Of a stretch of DNA of 64,000 nucleotides, positions 11,301 to 22,734 are shown piece after piece; within the stretch, counting starts at the first letter, position 1, and every line of letters begins with the position of its first letter. The notes under the pieces were generated by a model. It saw only the letters and a program-made list of their open reading frames with translations. It made no database searches and was not told the DNA's origin. Made by a program: the position numbers and the translations under genes. Location of the stretch: positions 73,815,999-73,879,998 of the forward strand of contig NC_086382.1 of NCBI RefSeq assembly GCF_036588685.1. Reading direction: 5' to 3'. This DNA comes from Mytilus trossulus. Its lineage: Eukaryota; Mollusca; Bivalvia; Mytilida; Mytilidae.

Positions 11301-13665
11301 CTATCCACTATAGTTTTAAGATAATAGGTAGAACCCTTAGTATTGTTAAAGTGCAATAAGTAAATTCTGCTATAGCAGTTGAACAAATTAGAACGAATTG
11401 TATGCTCCGTTTTTTATATTGATAAGCAATCGTTCGTCCTTTTTAATGAATACTATGTATTAAATCCTTGACGTAATAACTACCAATTATGAAACAAACG
11501 TTTCTCTCCAAAGGTGACATTTTGTTGTAATTATCTTATTTTTGATGATGAAACATGTGAAATTACACACAACAATATTTAATACATTACAAAATATAAA
11601 TATAAAATAATAAAGTAATACATAATAGATCAATTTAGTCATAAGGATATAATAAGATATAAATATAAATATTACAAATGATTTTGTTAATTAATCAAAT
11701 GGATTAAATTAAAGCTGCTTCTAACAAATGCCATTTCTGAGCCACTTTTATTTTTTGTACAGGGGTTAAGAAACATACAAAGTATTTTTCTATATTAATA
11801 CAATATTCTAAAAAAATCTACCACACCCAAATTCTGTGGGGATATGTTCTTACATGCACATTTGTATGTTTAAAACTAGAGTAACAACAAAAGATAATTA
11901 ACTGTTTTACTGTTAACAAAGTCCTCAGATACACCTAGAATTACTTCTTTTGCACTTAAAGGCCATACTTTTTTTTCCAATCCATAACTGATAGCCAGAA
12001 TTTGGTGATACATTACATTCCCAAATCAAAGTGATGGATATCACTCATGGAAAGATTAGAACAGTAGTTTGAATTATTTCATATTAAGGTATGGTGGGGA
12101 AAAATGAACATTTATAAAACACTATTGCTGAAAATTGCATTTACAGCAGGTCTTTAGAAGGAAACTTGCTTTTCCAGTATAAGGATAAAATGAGTTCAAA
12201 TTAAATAATATTTTATTTAAACTGCAGTTTATATCTAATCGAAATTATGTTGCCGGTTCTGAACATGTTTCAAAAAAACGAAAAAATGCAAAAATTCTTC
12301 TAGTAAATGTTACCAAATATCCTTGTAAGACATAAATTTAGACCAACAGCTAAAATCTTTAAAGTGCCAACAAAAATAATCTAAAAATGTTGTTTTGGGG
12401 CATTTTGTAAGTTGAAACAGAGGTTATATGGCATTGAAAATTGAAAGTTTTAGAGTGCCTTTTGATCAAATTTTATGTATTTTCAACACAGGCCATTTTC
12501 AATTTCATTTTTCAACGTAAACTAATTAAAAAACTAATTTTATTTTTATTTTTATTGAAATGTGGATTCTTTCTTGATTGCAAACATATATATATTAACT
12601 TCTAATAAAAAATCAAATGACTAAAGTAGACATAATGATTGATAGGAAATAAACTAATAAACAATGGTTTGTTATAATTAAAAGTTTATAAATTTTAAAA
12701 CTGTTTCAAGCCAATTCCTGATTTAAAAAAAAAGTGACCTAATCTAAATTGTTGATTAATTATAGATGATTATTGGAAATTTATAAAGTAAATTATAGGC
12801 CATACTTGAATGCCTTTTATATATTGATATTTATATTCATATTTCATTTTTTAAGATCTTGTTAATCCATTTAATTAATCATTTATCTTTCAGATATAAT
12901 TTACAGAATAACTTTATTTAATGTAGATCAAAGTAATTGGCAATAAATACATCTATCATCCTTATAAATATCAAACAAATAATACACACATTTGTGTAAT
13001 CAATTATGAGGTAAATTACTTGTGTATTAAGAATTAGATGCATACTGGAGTGGTCTGTATAGTTATGTAAGACTGAGGTTGATAGGTAATGTGGTCAATT
13101 TGATTGGCAGTTTAGGAGGTGAGGCATTGTAATCAAAGGTCCACCTTGTCTCTGATTGTTTAGTGATAATGACAGTTGTTAATCATACTAGTTGAATCAA
13201 TACCCACTTACCTAATCAATATGTTTTTAAAAAAGCCTGCACATCAACACACCTTAATGACATACATTCTTGAATGAACTGCTCCAATAATATACCCAGT
13301 TTTTTCAGTTTATTTGTGTATTATGTGCACATTCTTGAGAACTATAGGGAACTATATTTTAGTGTGAATACATTAAGTAACAGTAGCTAACCTGTCCTAT
13401 TGTTAGGGAGGGTGGTGCCTAAGTAAAGATTTAGAACAAGTTCTAATCTTTCCAAAAATGTGAAAAGTATTTTCTTTAATTTCTGAACAAAATGTAGAGA
13501 GTTCAGTTTCTATTAATTTAGATTTCAATGAAAATGAATTACATGACAGAATCCTATAAACAACCTTAAATTGAAAGTTGTGTAAGAAAAGAATTTCTGG
13601 TTATTATGAAGGACAATGAAAAAATAGCATTCTAATATTTAATCTGCATATTTAAATCTTTTCCA
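11301..13665. other. AT-rich stretch with no recognised feature
   Basis: Long AT-rich DNA without recognisable exons, structured repeats or transposon ends. I looked for splice-bounded open segments on both strands and saw none I would defend. Confidence 0.45.
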
Positions 13666-13875
13666 TTTTTTCACTTTGTCCTCGGATTTTGTCTAATGCT
13701 TAGTCCGTTTCTGTGTGTGCTATATTTTAATGTTGTGTCGTTGTTCTCCTTTTATATTAAATGCGTTTCCCTCAGTTTTAGTTTGTTACCCCGATTTTGT
13801 TTTTTGTTCATCGATTTACGAGTTTTAAACAGAGGTATACTACTGTTGCCTTTATTATCCTTAAAAAAATATGTT
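13666..13875 (+). mobile_element. dispersed repeat, family Z (copy)
   Basis: Carries 'cactttgtcctcggatttt' and 'ccgtttctgtgtgtgctata...gttgttctcc', themes shared with the copies at 23860-24115, 25320-25690 and 62100-62260. The 60-codon open frame inside is part of the repeat, not a gene. Confidence 0.55.
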
Positions 13876-15574
13876 TAGAAAAAAATACAAGATATTTGTT
13901 CCTTTTTTACTTTATATATTGATTTATTTTCAATAATTTCCAGTTTTGAACTTCCTTCTACTATACTTTTCTATCTCTTTGGAATTGCACTTAAAATACC
14001 ATAAAACATAAATTCATATTTAAATCATACTTTAATTCTAAATTCATCATATGAGAATAATGAATTATCATGTGACATCAGATCAATAATGATGAATATA
14101 CTATTTTGAATAAATTTGAACAGCAAAATCATCTTGCCATCCAGTTTGATGTTAGAGTTCAGCCATATGGACTGAGCCAAAATTTCAGTATTGTTTTCAG
14201 CTTTAAGCTTATTGTTGTAACTTTATCAATTTCTTAACTTAAGTATAAATTCCCCACCCCACCCCCTTTTTTTAAGTATATATATAATTAGCAAGACTTT
14301 CCAAGGGTGAATTAAATAATATTCAAGAAGTCAATAGGATTACTTGAACCTAAAATATGTTTTTATTTAGCACCAAAAGTCTTTTGTAACGAACAACGGG
14401 AGAGTATACACACATTAAAATAAAATACAGTGCATAGTTACCACAACATATATAATACATGATAATAAATACAATACAAAAACAAAATTATAATAAGATT
14501 ACACATGAGAAGCTAATTATATGTAAAAAAAACCGGACTGATAAAAACGTCTTTTGTTAAAAGGTGGTCATAGCAGTAGGTACAGAGGGAATTTTCACTC
14601 ACAGGGATTTTATGTGAATTCAACTTCGTAAGAAACTCTAGTGAAATTCACATAATTTTTTCCTGAAACTAAGTTATGCATGAAACTAACCGGAACGTTT
14701 ATATAAATTTTACGTAAATCTTGCTGGAAATTCATTGTGAATTTCAGTTGAAATCACATGAATTGGATTCCATGTGAAATTGCTTAATTGTATCTGACAG
14801 CTTTTATAAGATTCTGTGAATTAACGTAAAACTCTTATTGTATATATTAGGATTATAATTTAGTACATTAAACATTCTTCGTTTACATATGTCTCCACAG
14901 TAAAAGTGACAGTTGACAAACCAAACGAGTTTTGAAAAGCATGTTAACCTGTAATCAATCCATTAAATGAAACAGAATTTTTTTTTACAATAAACAGATA
15001 AAGCATTAATTTAAAGAGACTGCACCAATTCAACATCATGCCAATAGAAACATTAGCATTTGAACACAAAAGAGACATCTGCATTTTCTTACTGCTTTTT
15101 ATGTTTAACATAAATTAAAGGACTAAATATTTCATATCTTTTTTCCTAAATTAATTCGAGGCTTAAATTCATGTTTTTTTCGTTTATTTGTGCGTTTAAT
15201 CTGTTTAATCATAATTATCTTCGTATTTGTTCAAACTCGGCGTAGATGCCATCGTTCACATTTTGGACGTCAAGCGCGTATTTATTCAACATAAGAATCA
15301 ATCATCATTGACGCTCTTATTATAACTGTTTATTCATATAGCCCTTCATTGGTTTAGCATCTTACACATCCTTGCAATTAATTTGAAACACTCCTAATTA
15401 TGAAAAAAATCGAGAAAAAGCGCTTTTTTATTGGGCGATATTTTTTTGGATTAGTTTGAAAAGCCAAATAGTTATAAAAATTTTACCATTCTGTAATAAA
15501 CAAAGAAAATTTCAAAAAATGATAATCGTTAAATCTTATTGAATTGTGACTCATTAACGCTAATTAAATTGAGA
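13876..15574. other. AT-rich stretch with no recognised feature
   Basis: Nothing coding recognised. Around 14590-14800 several lines repeat a 'gtgaattcaa / ttcacatgaa' theme, perhaps a decayed inverted or simple repeat, too diverged to define. Confidence 0.4.
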
Positions 15575-15665
15575 AAGGAAATGGGAAATGTGTCAAAGCG
15601 ACAATAACCGACCATAGAGCAGACAACAGCCGAAGGCCACCAATGGGTCTGCATGCATCAGCGCA
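15575..15665 (+). mobile_element. dispersed repeat, family X (plus copy)
   Basis: 'gggaaatgtgtcaaagcgac' followed by 'aaccgaccatagagcagac' and 'gaaggccaccaatgggtc'. The same order occurs at 48590-48735 and, reversed, at 61738-61885. Confidence 0.7.
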
Positions 15666-16154
15666 AAAGACTATATTGCACCAATAATATTTTACAAATT
15701 GGAAGATCATTACGCATGATCACATATACATGTGTCTTCATTATTGATTTTTAATAACTGTGATTTGATTGGACAAAAATCGAAACGAAATTCAAATCTG
15801 CATGCATTAAAATACAAACACACAAAAATAACATTTCACAGGAACGATAAATATTCAAATACATATCACAAAATTGAAAACTATTGAGATGAAAATTGCC
15901 ATGAAAATATATTAGGAAGACATTTATGATTTTATCATAAATATATATTTTGTGCAGCAATAATAGGGTCAATATAAGTAACAAAACATGCAATAAGCTG
16001 ACAACTTCAAAACATGTTTCTACTTTCCTGAACATATAAGTAACAATTTAGAATTGATTAAAATGCAATATCAAACATTTTAAAACGGAATTTGTTTTAT
16101 ATCTCCGTATTCAAAGCGAGAAATGTCATGTTGCTACAAAAACAATGCAATAAA

Positions 16155-16260
16155 TAGATATAGGAAGATGTGATGTGAGTGCCAATGAGACAACTCTCCA
16201 TCCAAATAAAAATTTTAAAAAATGAACCATAATAGCATGCTATGGTAATTTCTTAATATT
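16155..16260 (+). mobile_element. dispersed repeat, family Y (plus copy)
   Basis: 'aggaagatgtgatgtgagtg' then 'ccaatgagacaactctccat' and 'aaaaaatgaaccataatagc'. It is the same noncoding family as at 40160-40260 and 50225-50425. Confidence 0.75.
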
Positions 16261-17571
16261 TTCAGAAATCAAAAAGACATGTTTTAAAGTAAAAACGATT
16301 CTGCGAATATCACAAAGCTTTTATAGCTTAAATTACACATGTAGCATAGAATGTTTTTCCCTTCAAACGCATATGCTTTGTTAAAAATAAAAACAAATGC
16401 CCAAGATAGTTACCATAATGTGAAGAAAAAGAGTTCACAAAGGCAGAGTTTCTTGTTTTGGTATTTCATACGTAACCATGTTAACCGTCCAGTGCCAACT
16501 CAAGGTGTTGTATGATTATAAATGTCAGGTAGCTAAAACGCAATTTTATTTTACAATTAGTTTACAAATAACAATAATAATTGATAAAAATGCAGTTTTA
16601 AAGATATATTTACAAAAATGTTTTTTCAGTTAGGTCTATTTATATGTGTGTACTGTTTTTTATGTTACATCACGCTCAATTCAAACAAACACCGTGCAAA
16701 CCTGAAATTGATCAGCCAATATTTTTTTTGTGACAACAAACAAAAAACATACTCTTAGTTTATTATGCTTTAAACGTCGCATAATTACGAAATATTTGTT
16801 GCATTCGTTCGTAGGATGTATTATGTAAATACAAAACCACGGTTCATCTGGATAGATTGAGATCTATATTATTTATATTTGTTTTTTTAGATTCTAATAT
16901 CCAGGTATGACCTTCCTTGATGATCTCACTGATATTTGGTAATGTTTACAGAAGGAAAACAGTTATGTTACGGAAATAACATTATCTGGAAATCTCGAAG
17001 GCTGGGTACGGCAACATATTAGCATCAGCTCAAATTTATCAGACTAATAGGAGATAAATACTGAAAAATGCAGCGCAATACTAAGTTTTGACCTAGGAAA
17101 AAATGTTTATCACTTGTTGTTTTTCCGTCAGAACTGTTTAGAGCATACCTTTTAGTAACTGTGGTGCCGTTTTATACGTAAAAGGAATTTTATTAGGCAT
17201 ATTGCATTGTCTGTATTACACATTAAAGTACAATCTGTAAAGACGATGTAACGAGGTTTTAATTTAGTCATGATCCAAACTTGATTCCCCGTTATGTCTT
17301 ATAGCTCTTAACTTGCAATCGTAGAGTATGATGAAGTTTGAGAGTCCGGAATGCATATGCACGACTAAGAGCTGTTGACCTTCTATTTGATAAAATCTTT
17401 GTAGTTTATATAGAAGAATTTAAAAACAAACTATTAATAATTGACACACAAGACCTAGTTTTGATACATCGATATTGATGTGGATCCCAAATTACTTGAT
17501 TTCGAATTGTTTGTCACTTAATTCGAAGTTAATATATATAGAGAAATACTAAATCTTCCTTTGATGTTTAC

Positions 17572-17730
17572 CTTGTATGTTGATTTTTTCGTGGCATTCA
17601 ATATCGTAGTTATATTTTCTATTGTGTAGAAACACGTGTCGTAACTTTCTTTCCGTATTGGTGGATATTGTGCTTGATTAACTACTTGACATGGTATTTT
17701 CAGGAATTCTTTGTCCATGTTGTCTAGCAT
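17572..17730 (-). CDS. cytoplasmic exon of an unrecognised membrane protein
   Basis: A 53-codon exon, phase 0 at both ends. The acceptor is ...aataattacag before ATG CTA GAC, and the donor is AAG followed by gtaaac. It starts MLDNMDKEFLKIPC and ends NATKKSTYK, and follows directly in frame on the transmembrane exon at 17977-18237. I see no named domain. Downstream on this strand, a short ending exon near 17250 (acceptor tttacag, then I-V-L-stop, with AATAAA about 45 bases later) would fit phase 0, but this is a guess. Function unknown. Confidence 0.55.
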
Positions 17731-17976
17731 CTGTAATTATTAAAGCTATTTCCATACATATAAAGTAGTATACACATTTTTTCACATTCATACATTCATG
17801 ACTTTAATCTTTAAGTGTTAATGCGTTTAATGTGAGTTTCGAAAATATATCAGTCTCAGTTGACTATTTCTCTAAAGTAATCATTTCGTGTGTTTCAGAT
17901 TTGTTCGTTAAGACGAATAAGTAAAATTTGTCATGAATGCTACATATGAAGGCAATGATTATAAATAGTAACTTAC

Positions 17977-18237
17977 CGAAAAGGGTGGAGTGTTATCCGA
18001 CTTTTTATGAACTATGACAATTAGTAATGTCAATATCAATATTATAGAAATAGGAGCGTAAATCACCAAAACTTTAGTTTTGATAGGTCCAGTCTTAAAT
18101 ATCCATGTAAAACATTGGGTGCAGTATTCCATATATTGTGTTGTGTCAACTTCTACATTCACATCATCAGCATAAGCATTTTGGTTCATCAATTGTTGTT
18201 CCGTTGGAAGCCCTGCCATTGAATAAATCACGTTTAT
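17977..18237 (-). CDS. transmembrane exon of an unrecognised single-pass membrane protein
   Basis: An 87-codon exon, phase 0 at both ends. The acceptor is a pyrimidine-rich tract ending gtgtag, and the donor is TTTTCG followed by gtaagt. The order is an outside part with YCTQC, then a hydrophobic span VLVIYAPISIILILTLLIVI of about 20 residues, then HKKSD as a positive stop-transfer and a short inner part. The next exon (17572-17730) continues in the same phase, which is the main reason to believe both. The exons that would hold the ligand-binding part and the signal peptide were not found upstream. Confidence 0.6.
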
Positions 18238-18599
18238 CTACACAAAACGAAAGTATAAAATAATCCTAAAAATTGACTGATAAGTATACGCATAAACTTT
18301 TTAAAGTTTCAGTTAAAATCTTCCACAACGTTTCAATTGTAATGATGTTTACATAGTGCAAAACTACGTAATTATACCCATGCATTTTACTACGTCAGGT
18401 TTATGATGATGATGATGCATTGCGTAACATAATAGTTTCTCAGGATATGATAAATATATGCAATGTTCTTGTCTATTTTTAGCAAACGGAATTCCCTTAA
18501 GTTTAAAAAGAACATGTCTTCAACTAAGGACAAAAACATATTATTTATTTAACAGATTAACATAACACTATCAAAGTTATTGTTTCATATTTTGTATAT

Positions 18600-18635
18600 A
18601 TATATATATAAGATAAGATAAGAATTATATATATA
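18600..18635 (+). repeat. TA and AGATA microsatellite
   Basis: A (TA)n run followed by repeated 'agata' and then 'atatatata'. Simple sequence, no further meaning seen. Confidence 0.7.
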
Positions 18636-18989
18636 TTGAATATCACATTCATGTAGTATGCAATTATAATATAGGTCAGGTTACAACATGTACAATGTGA
18701 TACGGTTTACAGAAAATGTCAATAAATTTGCCTTTTTCAGGAAAATGACTTGGATTTCAAAGAATTGTTATGTGACGTATTTAGACCATGCACAATAAAA
18801 TTTTGTTTTCAAAAATGTTTATTTTCTAAATTTCCATTTTACAATACTTTGATTTTTTCGAAACATTAAGAATTTTCTAAACACAGGCATAGATTACCTT
18901 AGCCGTATTTGGCACAACTTTTTGGAATTTTGGATCCTCAATGCTCTTCAACTTTTTACTTCTTTGGCTTTATAAATATTTTGATATGA

Positions 18990-19037
18990 GCGTCACTGGT
19001 GAGTCTTATATATGTAGACGAAACGCGCGTCTGGCGT
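18990..19037 (+). ncRNA. hammerhead ribozyme, core mutated (CTGGTGA)
   Basis: Stem I GCGTCA (18990-18995) pairs with TGGCGT (19032-19037). The core is CTGGTGA instead of CTGATGA at 18996-19002. Stem II GTCT/AGAC flanks a 9-nt loop (19003-19019). GAAA is at 19020-19023. Palindromic stem III is CGCGCG (19024-19029), then TC with the predicted GUC cleavage triplet. The A-to-G change at the third-last core position hits an invariant base and should block cleavage. Confidence 0.7.
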
Positions 19038-19077
19038 ACTAAATTATAATCCTGGTACCTTTGATAACTTTTACTCC

Positions 19078-19155
19078 ACTGGGTCGATGCCACTGCTGGT
19101 GGACGATTCGTCCCGAGGGTATCATCAGCCCAGTAGTCAACACTCTGGTGTTGAC
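19078..19155 (+). ncRNA. structured module downstream of the hammerhead (copy 1)
   Basis: Nested pairing: ACTGGG (19078-19083) with CCCAGT (19129-19134), GATGCC (19086-19091) with GGTATC (19118-19123), and GGACG/CGTCC around ATT inside. A separate hairpin GTCAACAC-TCTG-GTGTTGAC follows at 19136-19155. The copy at 21192-21272 keeps every stem with different bases. Its function is unknown. In this family it follows the hammerhead cleavage site at a fixed distance, so it may be a promoter, packaging or replication signal of the element. Confidence 0.65.
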
Positions 19156-19346
19156 ATGAATATCAATAATGTGGTCATTTTTCTAAATTTCCTGTTTACA
19201 AAACTTTGAATTTTTCGAAACCCTAAGGATTTTCTGAACCCAAGCATAGATTACCATAGCCGTATTTGGCACAACTTTTTGGAATTTTGAATCCTCAATG
19301 CACATCAACTTTTTACTTGTTTGACTTTATAAATATTTTGATATGA

Positions 19347-19390
19347 GCGTCACTGAAAAGAATTATGTATACGACACGCGCGTCTGGCGT
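19347..19390 (+). ncRNA. hammerhead ribozyme remnant (CTGAAAA, GACA)
   Basis: Stem I GCGTCA/TGGCGT and palindrome CGCGCG with TC are kept, but the core reads CTGAAAA and GACA instead of CTGANGA and GAAA, and stem II no longer pairs. Predicted inactive. Confidence 0.65.
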
Positions 19391-19445
19391 ACTGAATTAT
19401 AATCCTGGTACCGTTGATAACTTTTTTTATTTAGCAATGGAGTTT

Positions 19446-20381
19446 ATTATGTTTCGTGATTAGTTTAGAAGTATCCTAAAATCCCTTTCTATCATATAAA
19501 TTGTCACTCTGAATATGAATGAATTAATAAAAATGAACCAAATTGATTAATTAATTAGTTAAAACATAAGAATCAGTAAAGAAAAGATTCTGTTATAGAA
19601 ATGCAATTACCATTAAGGTAAACAAAATAATTAAAACGTACCCACTTGAATAATTGGATACAAAATAAAACCCGTATGGAAAAAGTTCCATATAAACATA
19701 AATACCACAAACAATGTTTAACTAAAGGTAAACAAATAATTTCAACAATATGTGTTTCCAATAAATAAAAACATCCAGTTTTTATTGTATAATGAAAGTT
19801 AATAATACAAACAAACTTTTCTACTCAATATCAAAAGTGACTTCAACCGAATAGCACAAAGCATCTCAGGATGCATAAATTATAGAAATCTAAATCATAC
19901 ATGCAATTTAGTGCAGTGACCAGGCATTGATTACATGTCCTAGGTTACTCTGAGGTATTTTAAGAGTAAAATAGTGATTTTTCAAAGTAAACATCTTACA
20001 TTTTACTAAATTGTAGAGTAAAAAGTATGTATGGTATCCCTTTCAATAACATTAACGGTACCATTTTTTTCTTTTTCCGTCAGTTTTTACCACTTAAAAA
20101 CTCTAAGATGAGAACAAGTATTTCACAAAACACAACATGTGGTAGATAGATTCAAAGTAACCAAAATTCAAGATTTCCTGCTATGGCATTTATCGAACAA
20201 GATTAAGAACGTTTTCGTGCAAAATATCTCCAAAACTGTCATCATTGGCAGATAACGATTTATCAATAACTGTAGGAACTACTAGTAATTAGACCAACGG
20301 TTGGTGTATTATGTTTTCATTTATTCAATATGTCAATCCGATTAGTTGAGCCATTCCCAATTGCATTGATAGTTAATATAA
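19446..20381. other. AT-rich stretch, one doubtful coding segment
   Basis: No supported gene. On the minus strand about 20196-20280 reads VPTVIDKSLSANDDSFGDIL to a stop, which has a coding look, but its acceptor is poor and no partner exon is visible. Confidence 0.35.
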
Positions 20382-20520
20382 GTTATATGGTTCGCTACTG
20401 ACCCCCAACGGATCCATAAAGGGTTAGTAAGATCCATAGGGGTGAGGTCGCAGGCCGAATTCCCTATGATTTTATTCACCATCTATGGATCCGTAGGGGG
20501 GTAGAAGTTAACCGTATAAC
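20382..20520. repeat. imperfect palindromic element
   Basis: Outer arms 'gttatatggtt...ccccc.acggatccata' (20382-20420) and their reverse complement (20483-20520) match apart from a small central difference. An inner pair CATAGGG/CCCTATG surrounds 'gtgaggtcgcaggcc'. It looks like a short foldback or MITE. Confidence 0.6.
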
Positions 20521-20579
20521 GAATTTATCGCACGCTGAACTTTTGTGCTGCATTTTGTTGAAAAATAAACAGTGAAACA

Positions 20580-20825
20580 CAACAACATTAAAAGATGACG
20601 TCACCATCAACGCGTCATGATCCCACTATGAAATTTACCACGTGACGTCGTTAATCCAATCACAACATGATAATTCACCCGCGCGGTGCGACAAGGTTAG
20701 CTATTCGATTGAACATTAACTATATAGTCGAGGAATCAAACCGTGTGTCATTTGTCAAATATATCCGTAGCTGGGATCAGGAAATGGCTGTTGCTGGATG
20801 CTGATTGCCATAACTGTTTTAGGTA
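20580..20825 (+). promoter_or_regulatory. possible promoter with CRE-type sites
   Basis: A perfect TGACGTCA (20596-20603), a GTGACGTCG (about 20642-20650) and an 'aatccaatcaca' CCAAT-like site occur within 100 bases, in a stretch richer in CpG than its surroundings. Downstream 'ctgttttag' is followed by gtaattttg, a fair splice donor. No coding exon can be linked to it, so this could also be part of a repeat. Confidence 0.25.
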
Positions 20826-21191
20826 ATTTTGTTTTGCATAAATCTAAAGCAATCATTACTTTAAATTCTCTGTAGAACTAATGTTGTTGTTTTATTTTCA
20901 AACTCGATGTTTTTTGTAGCCTTTTATCAAAATCTGACTCTTTCCTTTTACAAATATGAAGCATACCCTCTACCTAAATTCATAAGAACGAATGAAAGTG
21001 TAGCACTATCCTTTGTCAACGAGTACCGCTATATAAATGATGGCATCTAAAAAAAAATGATTTGAACAATGATGACTTTGATGAATGATTCTATCTTATC
21101 GAACTTTATTGAAGCAAAATAAAACGTGGTTACCAACACTTCAATGCGCATCTGGAGCAAGAAAATTGGTACCGTTTATTTTATTACTACC

Positions 21192-21272
21192 ACTGGGTCG
21201 ATACCTCTGCTGATGGACTATTAGTCCCCGAGGGTATCACCAGCCCAGTAGCCAGTACTTCGGTGTACTGGC
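21192..21272 (+). ncRNA. structured module downstream of the hammerhead (copy 2)
   Basis: Stems: ACTGGG/CCCAGT (21192-21197, 21244-21249), GATACC/GGTATC (21200-21205, 21233-21238), GGACT/AGTCC around ATT (21215-21227), and a hairpin GCCAGTAC...GTACTGGC (21251-21272) with a TTCG in its loop. Compared with the copy at 19078-19155, the changes fall in pairs that keep the stems. Confidence 0.65.
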
Positions 21273-21467
21273 ATGAAAATACGGATTTTTTGTGTTATTA
21301 AAATTTGCTGTTACAAAATATTAGAAATTATTATAAATTAAGGAATGTATCTCCCCCATGCAAAGCTCTGATTCCTTTCACGGATTTGGCTATAATATTT
21401 TGGACCTTTTGGATTATAGCTCTTCATCTTTTATATAAGCTTTGGATTTCAAATATTTTGGCCACGA

Positions 21468-21510
21468 GCATCACTGAAGAGACATGTATTGTCGATTGCG
21501 CATTTGGTTC
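21468..21510 (+). ncRNA. hammerhead ribozyme remnant (GAT for GAAA)
   Basis: Stem I GCATCA, core CTGAAGA and stem II GACA/TGTC are intact. The second core is shortened to GAT and the partner strand reads TTTGGTTC, so cleavage is unlikely. Stem III palindrome TGCGCA is kept. Confidence 0.65.
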
Positions 21511-21784
21511 AAGAAAATTGGTACCGGTAATTTTATCATTTAACCTATTAATTTATTCATATTTTTTTTTAAAATGATCTCATACAGATAATTTGGTCTG
21601 ACTCTATACCTCCAATAGAAATAATTTGTGATTGTACCAAATATTATAAATCATAAACTAAGGGGTAAAATGAAAGGTATATACATTTCATAAAGACTAC
21701 GTGTATTTATTGCTATATGATAACACACCTACATGTAAATTATCTTTTTACAACGATACGAGTAAATTGTGTCAGTCTCACTTC

Positions 21785-22035
21785 ATGCAGGTAGGTACAT
21801 ACAGAGGAGTTTGGTTAGCCGTAAACAATGTTCAACCAACCATTTATTCTTAAAGTTTCCTGTGCCAATTCAGGAATATGGCAGTTGTTATCAAATAATA
21901 ATTGTCAATGTACATTATGTATGTTGGCGGTTGGATTTCTGGCATTTCAGTGTTCGTGTTGTTCTCCTTTTTGCTATTGTTCTACTATTTTGTTTAAATG
22001 TTGTTAACTTTCAGACAACTTTTGGATGAAATTGT
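21785..22035 (+). mobile_element. dispersed repeat, family Z (copy)
   Basis: 'ttcctgtgccaattcaggaa' then 'tatggcagttgttat' and 'cagtgttcgtgttgttctcc', shared with the copies near 23960, 25400 and 62120. The 86-codon open frame here is the repeat. Confidence 0.55.
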
Positions 22036-22734
22036 ATAGGTGATTATCATTAATTCTATAAAGCAACCCATGAGTCTAGAAAACCAAAACAAAAAAAAAC
22101 GTATTTCCTAAGTATAGTAATCCTTATTCAAATAAGATAGATATAGGAAGATGTGGTGTGATAATAAGAGCCCATTTGTTTTCATAATATCCATTATACA
22201 AGGCCCATACAAAATTTTATTGTTTCAAATGTAAAATGAAAATGGCCCCATATTCAAATACGCGATGTGCTAATCATGTTAATATATATCAAAGAACTAG
22301 AAATCAAAAACAGAAAACCGTATACAGATAATATAAAAACTTTTGTATGTATATTCTTTTGCAAAGAACAATTTAGACAAATGCATAATAAAAGAGGTTA
22401 AGAATTTGCCATTGGATGCAGAGGGGCACAGAAAAAGAAAAAAAAACCATTGTCAACGTCCACGCTCCTTTGAAAGTCTGAGTAAAGCCTACGAAAATTA
22501 TTAATAAGTTGTTTTATGCAGCATTTTTCATGGTCAATGTCAACAAAAAATTATGACTTTATCATTCGAATCGTCAATCAATAATTGATGTGAATGTCTG
22601 GTACTATACAAATTTGGAACATGCTTCAACGTCGTGTTACTTGTTACATTTAGTGTTAAAAAAAAAATTTAAAAAGTCAATTGATACATTTTAAACAAAA
22701 TCTTTGTTATGATTAATTTAAGATTCAAGTATTC

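Larger units (their letters stand above)
18831..19445 (+). mobile_element. tandem hammerhead-repeat element (~353-bp unit, about 1.7 copies)
   Basis: The segment 'cctgtttacaaaactttg...atttggcacaactttttggaattttg...tataaatattttgatatgagcgtcactg' occurs twice, at about 18835-19060 and 19190-19415. Each copy is followed by a hammerhead-like core. The predicted cleavage points (after 19031 and 19384) are 353 bases apart. Between them sits the structured module at 19078-19155. Both hammerhead cores are mutated (see their entries). Family architecture matches retrozyme-type repeats. Penelope-like elements also carry hammerheads in their terminal repeats, so an origin from one is possible. Confidence 0.8.
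21141..21530 (+). mobile_element. hammerhead-repeat element bounded by two cleavage segments
   Basis: Begins with the 3' half of a hammerhead (TGCGCATC then TGGAGC, 21145-21158), continues with the structured module (21192-21272) and a body, and ends with a nearly complete hammerhead (21468-21510) plus 'aagaaaattggtaccg'. The distance between the two predicted cleavage points (21152 and 21504) is 352 bases, as in the element at 18831-19445. It belongs to the same sequence version as the insert in the transposase at 3802-3898. Confidence 0.75.

Noticed and set aside
15751..16035. 94-codon minus-strand frame with Leu-rich start
   Set aside because: AT-rich sequence, no splice signals, no motif. 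It could not be joined to the membrane-protein exons at 17.6-18.2 kb.
20196..20287. Minus-strand coding-like end VPTVIDKSLSANDDSFGDIL...stop
   Set aside because: Too short, weak acceptor, no gene to attach it to.
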